This document shows positions 26,976 through 32,407 of a stretch of DNA of 32,407 nucleotides, one piece after another. The notes beneath the pieces were generated by a model. That model had not been told where the DNA came from and searched no databases. It worked only from the letters and a program-made list of their open reading frames with translations. Source of the DNA: Comamonadaceae bacterium (GTDB taxonomy: Bacteria > Pseudomonadota > Gammaproteobacteria > Burkholderiales > Burkholderiaceae_C); the NCBI GenBank assembly GCA_947450005.1, contig CANFTU010000005.1, forward strand, positions 1-32,407, written 5' to 3'. The stretch's first letter is position 1; every line of letters begins with the position of its first letter. Made by a program: the position numbers and the translations under genes.

Positions 26976-27929
26976 ATGCCCCCCCGCTTTCAACGCCCCC
27001 TGGCCTTCATTTGCCTGAGCGCCAGCATGGCGTTGGTCGGCTGCTATGTGGCGCTGTGCAAGCCCCTGGTGGCCGCGGTTCCGGTTTTTTTGCTCGGCTG
27101 GATGCGTTTTGGCATCGCGGGTGTTGCCATGGCATCTTGGTGGCGCAAGCCCTCAGATGAGGCACCCATGGACCGCCAAACCCAAAGATTGCTGTTTCTG
27201 GAATCCTTTGTCGGGAATTTTTTGTTTTCACTGTGCATGCTGTTCGGGGTCAGCATGACCAGCGCCGTCTCTGCCGGGTTGATCCTGGCGGCGATTCCGG
27301 CCGCCTCCGCACTCATGGGGCACTACGTTCTGGGAGACCGTTTGGGGCCGCGCGTGTTAGCAGCGGTGGCCTGTGCAGGGACTGGAATTGCCCTACTGGC
27401 TTTTTCCAAAGCCTCCCTCACAGGTGCGGGTACGATCAGCCAGGAGGCAGCGCAGAACCGAGAATGGCTGGGCGATTTGCTGATTTTCGGTGCCGTTTTG
27501 TGTGAAGCCACCTTCATTGTGATTGGCAAAAAATTGTCTGCCGGCATCGGCCCCAAACGCATCGCGGCCATCATCAATGGCTGGGGTTTTGTGTTGATGA
27601 CCCCAGCCGGTGTTTACTGGGCATTTCAGTTTGACTTCAGCACCTTGGATCTGCGTCTGTGGGTCCTGCTGGTGTTTTACGCGCTTGCAGCAAGCGTTTG
27701 GATGGTGTGGCTATGGATGACCGGCATGAAAACCATCCCTGCGTCAGAAGCCGGGATTTTCAGCGCCATGCTACCTATTACCGCGGCAGCCATTGGCGTG
27801 CTGGTCTTCGATGAGGCATGGACAGGACTGCAGGCGATCGCGTTTTGCCTGGCATTAGCCGGCTTGGTGCTGGCCACCTTGCCGAGCCGCCGCCCTAATG
27901 AGGGGCCGGCCCTCGAAAACAGCCCATAA
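26976..27929 (+). CDS. EamA/DMT-family transporter
   Basis: 317 aa, about 10 hydrophobic segments, two EamA-like halves (ASKTSTP-type C-terminal half ASEAGIFSAMLPITAAAIGVLVFDE). Confidence 0.9.
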   Translation: MPPRFQRPLAFICLSASMALVGCYVALCKPLVAAVPVFLLGWMRFGIAGVAMASWWRKPSDEAPMDRQTQRLLFLESFVGNFLFSLCMLFGVSMTSAVSAGLILAAIPAASALMGHYVLGDRLGPRVLAAVACAGTGIALLAFSKASLTGAGTISQEAAQNREWLGDLLIFGAVLCEATFIVIGKKLSAGIGPKRIAAIINGWGFVLMTPAGVYWAFQFDFSTLDLRLWVLLVFYALAASVWMVWLWMTGMKTIPASEAGIFSAMLPITAAAIGVLVFDEAWTGLQAIAFCLALAGLVLATLPSRRPNEGPALENSP

Positions 27930-28043
27930 TTTTTGTCAAATAGGGATTTCCCATAGGAAAAACCGGTTTTTCTCAAGTAGCATTCTCCTGTTGGGGCACA
28001 AGGTGCTCTGATGAACGATCAACGAATAAAAAGGAACTCCTTT

Positions 28044-28340
28044 ATGGCAACAGCAAAGTCAGCACCTGCAAAGAAAGCTGCACCCGCAAAGCGCACCGCC
28101 AACGCGGCCTTCATGAAACCCCTGACTCCCAGCGCCGCGCTGGCCGCCGTAGTCGGCGCAAAGCCCCTGCCCCGCACTGAAGTCGTGAAGAGCCTCTGGG
28201 TTTACATCAAAAAGCACAAGCTGCAAGACGCGACCAACAAGCGCAACATCAACGCAGACGACAAACTCAAAGCTGTTTTTGGTAAAGCCCAAGTCAGCAT
28301 GTTCGAGATGGCCGGACTGATCGGCAAGCACCTGAGCTAA
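28044..28340 (+). CDS. SWIB/MDM2-domain protein with Lys/Ala-rich N-terminal tail
   Basis: SWIB core FMKPLTPSAALAAVVGAKPLPRTEVVKSLWVYIKKHKLQDATNKRNINADDKLKAVFGKAQVSMFEMAGLIGKHL. SD aaggaa upstream of the ATG. Confidence 0.93.
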   Translation: MATAKSAPAKKAAPAKRTANAAFMKPLTPSAALAAVVGAKPLPRTEVVKSLWVYIKKHKLQDATNKRNINADDKLKAVFGKAQVSMFEMAGLIGKHLS

Positions 28341-28354
28341 ATCGCTCGAACCAT

Positions 28355-28382
28355 AAAAAAACCGGCCTAGGCCGGTTTTTTT
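28355..28382. terminator. Bidirectional Rho-independent terminator between convergent SWIB gene and clpB
   Basis: aaaaaaaccggcctaggccggttttttt is near-perfectly palindromic with A/T tracts on both sides. Confidence 0.9.
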
Positions 28383-28396
28383 ACGTCCACGCAAAC

Positions 28397-31006
28397 TCAG
28401 GCAGAGAACTGGAATTCGCCTGGCGCGCGTATCGGGTCCACCGTGACATGGATGCTGTCCTTGGGCATGAACCTGCCCTCCAGCAGCAACTTCGACAAGG
28501 GGTTTTCAATCCGCTGTTGAATCGCCCGTTTCAACGGTCGTGCCCCATAGACTGGATCAAAACCCACCTTGGCGAGTTCTGCGACTGCGGCGTCCGATAC
28601 ATCGAGCGCCAAATCCATGTGCGCCAGGCGCTCCACCAAGCCTGACAACTGGATCTTGGCAATACTGGCAATGTGCGCAGCACCCAATGCATGGAAGACC
28701 ACGGTCTCGTCGATGCGGTTAAGAAACTCTGGACGGAAATGGGTTTTGAGCTCTTCAAGCACCGCGTCTTTGATGTCTTCGTTGCTCTTACCCACCATGC
28801 TCTGGATGATGGGTGAGCCAATATTGCTGGTCATCACGATCACCGTGTTTTTGAAATCCACCGTACGGCCCTGGCCGTCAGTCAGGCGGCCATCATCCAG
28901 CACCTGCAGGAGCACATTGAAAACGTCCGGGTGCGCCTTTTCAATCTCGTCAAGCAGGAGCACGCTGTAAGGCTTGCGGCGCACTGCTTCGGTCAGATGT
29001 CCGCCTTCTTCGTAGCCCACATAACCCGGGGGCGCACCAATCAATCGGGCCACCGAATGCTTTTCCATGAACTCGCTCATATCCACCCGGATCAGGTGGT
29101 CTTCGCTGTCAAACATGAAGCCCGCCAAGGCTTTACACAACTCGGTTTTCCCGACGCCCGTCGGGCCCAAAAACAAAAACGAACCCGTTGGACGGTTCGG
29201 GTCTGACAGACCCGAACGTGCGCGCCGGATGGCGTTGGAAATCGCGGCGATGGCTTCGTCTTGCCCGACTACGCGCTCGTGCAATTTGGCCTCCATGACA
29301 AGTAACTTATCGCGCTCGCCTTGCATCAGCTTGGCCACCGGAATACCGGTAGCGCGGGCCACCACCTCGGCAATTTCCTCGGCCCCCACCTGCGTTCTCA
29401 GCAGTTGCGGAGCCGCCGTTTGGCCGCTTTTCGCGCCTTGTGTTTTACCGGTTTCCAGATCCTGCGCTTCTTTCAGGTGCTTCTCCAGCGCAGGCAATTT
29501 TCCGTATTGCAATTCAGCCACTTTGGCCAAATCGCCCTTGCGGGTGAGGGTCTCGATTTGCTGGCGCAGGCTGTCCATCTCCTGGCGGATTTGGGCACTG
29601 CCTTGTGCAGCGGCCTTCTCGGCTTTCCAAATTTCATCCAGATCGGCAATCTCTTTTTGCAGACTGGTGATCTCCTCCTGGATCAACTCAAAGCGCTTTT
29701 GCGAGGCTTCATCCTTTTCGCGCTTGACCGCTTCACGCTCAATTTGCAACTGAATCAAGCGACGGTCCAGTTTGTCCATGACTTCGGGCTTGGAGTCCAG
29801 CTCAATTTTGATTTTGGCCGCTGCCTCATCAATCAAGTCAATCGCCTTGTCCGGCAGAAAGCGGTCGGTGATGTAACGGTGGCTGAGCTCGGCCGCAGCA
29901 ACGATTGCCGGGTCGGTGATGTTCACCCCATGGTGAACCTGGTAGCGTTCTTTCAAGCCCCGCAGAATGGCCACGGTGGCCTCCACCGTCGGTTCTCCGA
30001 CAAGAATTTTCTGGAATCGACGCTCCAAGGCCGCGTCTTTTTCAATGTACTTGCGGTACTCGTCCAAAGTGGTTGCGCCCACGCAATGCAACTCGCCGCG
30101 GGCCAGCGCGGGCTTGAGCATATTGCCCGCGTCCATCGCGCCTTCGGCCTTGCCTGCGCCGACCATGGTGTGTAACTCGTCAATGAAAACAATGGTCTGG
30201 CCCTCGTCTTTGGCCAGGTCTTTCAGCACATTTTTCAAGCGCTCTTCAAATTCGCCACGGAACTTGGCCCCCGCCAGCAGCGACGCCATATCGAGCGACA
30301 GAACACGTTTACCTTTGAGCGAATCCGGCACCTCGCCGGCCACGATGCGCTGCGCCAAACCTTCGACGATGGCGGTCTTGCCAACGCCGGGCTCACCAAT
30401 CAAAACCGGGTTGTTTTTGGTACGCCGCTGCAGCACCTGGATCGCGCGGCGAATCTCGTCGTCGCGCCCAATCACCGGGTCGAGCTTGCCGGCGCGGGCT
30501 CGCTCGGTGAGGTCGACGCAATATTTTTTGAGCGATTCGCGCTGCTCTTCAGCGTCCGCACTGTCCACGTTTTGGCCGCCCCGCACCGCGGCGATGGCAG
30601 ACTCCAAACTCTTGCGGGTCAGCCCTTGGGCGCGCGCGGCATTGCCGAGGTCTGATTTGCTGTCCGCCAGCGCCAACAAAAACAACTCGCCCGCGACGAA
30701 CTGGTCGCCGCGCTTAATCGCCTCTTTTTCAGCCGCCTGCAACAGCGAGACCAAATCGCGCCCGACCTGCACCTGGTCTTGTCCGTGGACCTCCGGCAAC
30801 TTTTTCAACGCCGCTTCCGCCACGCCCAACAACCCAGCGTGGTTCACGCCTGCGCGTTGCAATAAAGCTTTTGGCCCGTCATCCTGCTGCAGCATGGCAG
30901 CCACCACGTGGGCAGGTTCGATAAAGCCATGATCTTTGCCCAGCGCCAAGGATTGGGCCTCCGACAGGGCTTCCTGAAATTTGGTGGTCAGCTTGTCAAT
31001 GCGCAT
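28397..31006 (-). CDS. clpB: ATP-dependent chaperone/disaggregase ClpB
   Basis: 869 aa, two Walker A motifs ([27 protein letters not shown]), ClpB middle coiled-coil domain. Confidence 0.98.
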   Translation of the reverse strand: MRIDKLTTKFQEALSEAQSLALGKDHGFIEPAHVVAAMLQQDDGPKALLQRAGVNHAGLLGVAEAALKKLPEVHGQDQVQVGRDLVSLLQAAEKEAIKRGDQFVAGELFLLALADSKSDLGNAARAQGLTRKSLESAIAAVRGGQNVDSADAEEQRESLKKYCVDLTERARAGKLDPVIGRDDEIRRAIQVLQRRTKNNPVLIGEPGVGKTAIVEGLAQRIVAGEVPDSLKGKRVLSLDMASLLAGAKFRGEFEERLKNVLKDLAKDEGQTIVFIDELHTMVGAGKAEGAMDAGNMLKPALARGELHCVGATTLDEYRKYIEKDAALERRFQKILVGEPTVEATVAILRGLKERYQVHHGVNITDPAIVAAAELSHRYITDRFLPDKAIDLIDEAAAKIKIELDSKPEVMDKLDRRLIQLQIEREAVKREKDEASQKRFELIQEEITSLQKEIADLDEIWKAEKAAAQGSAQIRQEMDSLRQQIETLTRKGDLAKVAELQYGKLPALEKHLKEAQDLETGKTQGAKSGQTAAPQLLRTQVGAEEIAEVVARATGIPVAKLMQGERDKLLVMEAKLHERVVGQDEAIAAISNAIRRARSGLSDPNRPTGSFLFLGPTGVGKTELCKALAGFMFDSEDHLIRVDMSEFMEKHSVARLIGAPPGYVGYEEGGHLTEAVRRKPYSVLLLDEIEKAHPDVFNVLLQVLDDGRLTDGQGRTVDFKNTVIVMTSNIGSPIIQSMVGKSNEDIKDAVLEELKTHFRPEFLNRIDETVVFHALGAAHIASIAKIQLSGLVERLAHMDLALDVSDAAVAELAKVGFDPVYGARPLKRAIQQRIENPLSKLLLEGRFMPKDSIHVTVDPIRAPGEFQFSA

Positions 31007-31027
31007 GCGGTTCTCCGGTTGAACAGC

Positions 31028-31056
31028 ACGTGGGGCGCTAACCGGACATTTTCAAG
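31028..31056 (-). promoter_or_regulatory. Heat-shock sigma factor (RpoH, sigma32)-like promoter for clpB
   Basis: Minus strand: CTTGAAA - 14 bp - CCCCACGT, 21 nt upstream of the clpB ATG. Compare E. coli sigma32 consensus CTTGAAA/CCCCATNT. Confidence 0.75.
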
Positions 31057-31077
31057 CCCACCGGCGAAATTGTGTCC

Positions 31078-31566
31078 TCAAGCGGCGTTGTCGACCCGGA
31101 TACCCCAGCGCGCCAAGGCCGCGTCGTCCGACACGCGGGCGTCCACCCAACTGGCACCCTGCGCGGTTTGCTCTTTCTTCCAGAATGGTGCCTGGGTCTT
31201 CAGGTAATCCATGATGAATTCACAGGCTTGGAAGCTCTCACCCCGGTGGGCCGAGGTCACAGCCACCAGGACGATTTGCTCCAAAGGCTGCATCAAGCCG
31301 ACCCTATGGATGACGCGCGCATCCAGGATGTCGAAGCGGGCGTGTGCGGCATCGATCATGGCTTCTATCGCCCGCTCGGTCATCCCGGGATAATGCTCCA
31401 ATTCGAGAGACTGGATATCGTCCGGTCCACCCCCATTGCGGTCACGCACCGTACCCACAAAAGTACAGACCGCACCCACCCGCGCATCCCCGGCGCGCAA
31501 GGCACCCACTTCCGAGCCCAGGTCAAAGTCCTGGATCTGGATGCGCACGCGGGGTGTTTGCGCCAC
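31078..31566 (-). CDS. moaE: Molybdopterin synthase catalytic subunit
   Basis: GAVCTFVGTVRDRN...LELEHYPGMTERAI...DARVIHRVGLMQPLEQIVLVAVTSAHRGESFQACEFIMDYLKTQAPFWKKE. Confidence 0.97.
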   Translation of the reverse strand: MAQTPRVRIQIQDFDLGSEVGALRAGDARVGAVCTFVGTVRDRNGGGPDDIQSLELEHYPGMTERAIEAMIDAAHARFDILDARVIHRVGLMQPLEQIVLVAVTSAHRGESFQACEFIMDYLKTQAPFWKKEQTAQGASWVDARVSDDAALARWGIRVDNAA

Positions 31567-31571
31567 CGACT

Positions 31572-31823
31572 TCAGCCCCCGGTTACCGGCGGAAAAAAAG
31601 CGACTTCGGCGCCTTCGGCCAAAACGGCTGCCTCATCGGCCATCACCTGGTTGAGCGCCATGCGCATGGCGCGCCGGGGGGCCAGGACATCGGCGTAGGC
31701 ACCGCCGCGGGCCACCAACTCAGCGCGCAGTTGCGCCAGTGTGGTAGCGCCCGTCTCCCATTCTTCCCCCCCGCAACCCACCGCTTCGCGGATGGATGCG
31801 AAATATTTGATCTGCACCTTCAT
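31572..31823 (-). CDS. moaD: Molybdopterin synthase sulfur carrier subunit
   Basis: MKVQIKYFASIREAVG with C-terminal Gly-Gly (VAFFPPVTGG). ATGA overlap with moeA. Confidence 0.95.
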   Translation of the reverse strand: MKVQIKYFASIREAVGCGGEEWETGATTLAQLRAELVARGGAYADVLAPRRAMRMALNQVMADEAAVLAEGAEVAFFPPVTGG

Positions 31824-32407
31824 GCCAACCACTCCGCAAAGCTGATGTAAGCAACCGTATCACCCCGCGCAATCGCCTGGCCCGGCGGCACATTCACCAG
31901 TCCGTCACCCCAGACCAACGAGGTCAACACGCCCGAACTCTGGTTGGGAAACAGATCCAACCCACCCCGCACATTTCGCCGCACCCGCAAAAATTCCTGC
32001 CGCTTGTCCGGGCGACCCCAGTCGAAATCCGCCCGCACTGGAACCCCGTGCAACCCCTTGTCGGCCATACCTTGCAATTTGTGCAGCATGGGACGCACCA
32101 ACAACAAAAAGGTGACGAAACTAGAGACCGGGTTGCCCGGCAGACCGACAAAATGCGCCGGCCCGATGCGTCCGTGGGCAAAAGGCTTGCCCGGCTTGAT
32201 CGCGATTTGCCACAAGTCGAGGCTGCCCAGTTGTTGAACAGCGGGTTTGATGTGGTCCTCTTCGCCAACCGATACACCGCCGCTGGTCACGATCACATCG
32301 TGGCTGCGCGCTGCTGCAGCCAAAGCATCGACGGTTGCGGCGCGCTGGTCGGGAACGATGCCCAGGTCCGTCACATCACATCCCAGGCGCCGCAACAATG
32401 CCACCAG
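31820..32407 (-). CDS. moeA: Molybdopterin molybdenumtransferase MoeA, C-terminal part (5' end beyond window)
   Basis: VIVTSGGVSVGEEDHIKPAV, IKPGKPFAHGRIG, VGLPGNPVSSFVTF. Continuous to the window end. Confidence 0.95.
   Translation of the reverse strand: MVALLRRLGCDVTDLGIVPDQRAATVDALAAAARSHDVIVTSGGVSVGEEDHIKPAVQQLGSLDLWQIAIKPGKPFAHGRIGPAHFVGLPGNPVSSFVTFLLLVRPMLHKLQGMADKGLHGVPVRADFDWGRPDKRQEFLRVRRNVRGGLDLFPNQSSGVLTSLVWGDGLVNVPPGQAIARGDTVAYISFAEWLA

Noticed and set aside
29321-30932. Long + strand ORFs (284 and 321 aa) antisense to clpB
   Set aside because: Mutually overlapping shadow frames of clpB.
1-32407. CRISPR arrays, insertion sequences, prophage, toxin-antitoxin or defence genes
   Set aside because: No regularly spaced direct repeats, transposase/integrase motifs, or defence-type ORFs were seen. 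Gene content is conserved housekeeping.

Overview
This is a gene-dense, GC-rich chromosomal segment of a betaproteobacterium, most likely Burkholderiales/Comamonadaceae. The taxonomic call is inferred from protein character and gene order and was not verified. The content is mostly core housekeeping. It contains: the 3' end of coaBC, dut and a SlyD-like FKBP PPIase; tRNA-Leu, tRNA-Cys and two identical tRNA-Gly genes downstream of a tig-clpP-clpX-lon proteostasis block; another tRNA-Leu; an RND efflux permease/adaptor pair divergent from hpnC-hpnD-hpnE (squalene synthesis); tRNA-Pro; a MerR regulator with ihfA-pheT-pheS-rplT-rpmI-infC-thrS; a ketopantoate-reductase-like gene behind aceA; an EamA transporter; a SWIB-domain protein; clpB; and moaE-moaD-moeA (partial). 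I found no CRISPR array, transposase, prophage or convincing novel multi-gene system. The observations most worth a second look are regulatory: a perfect 14-bp palindrome inside the aceA promoter spacer with a second copy 30 bp upstream; infC apparently starting at ATC; a heat-shock-sigma-like promoter at clpB; hairpins ahead of rpmI and pheS; and terminator-like palindromes around tRNA genes. All promoter, operator and terminator calls are by eye.
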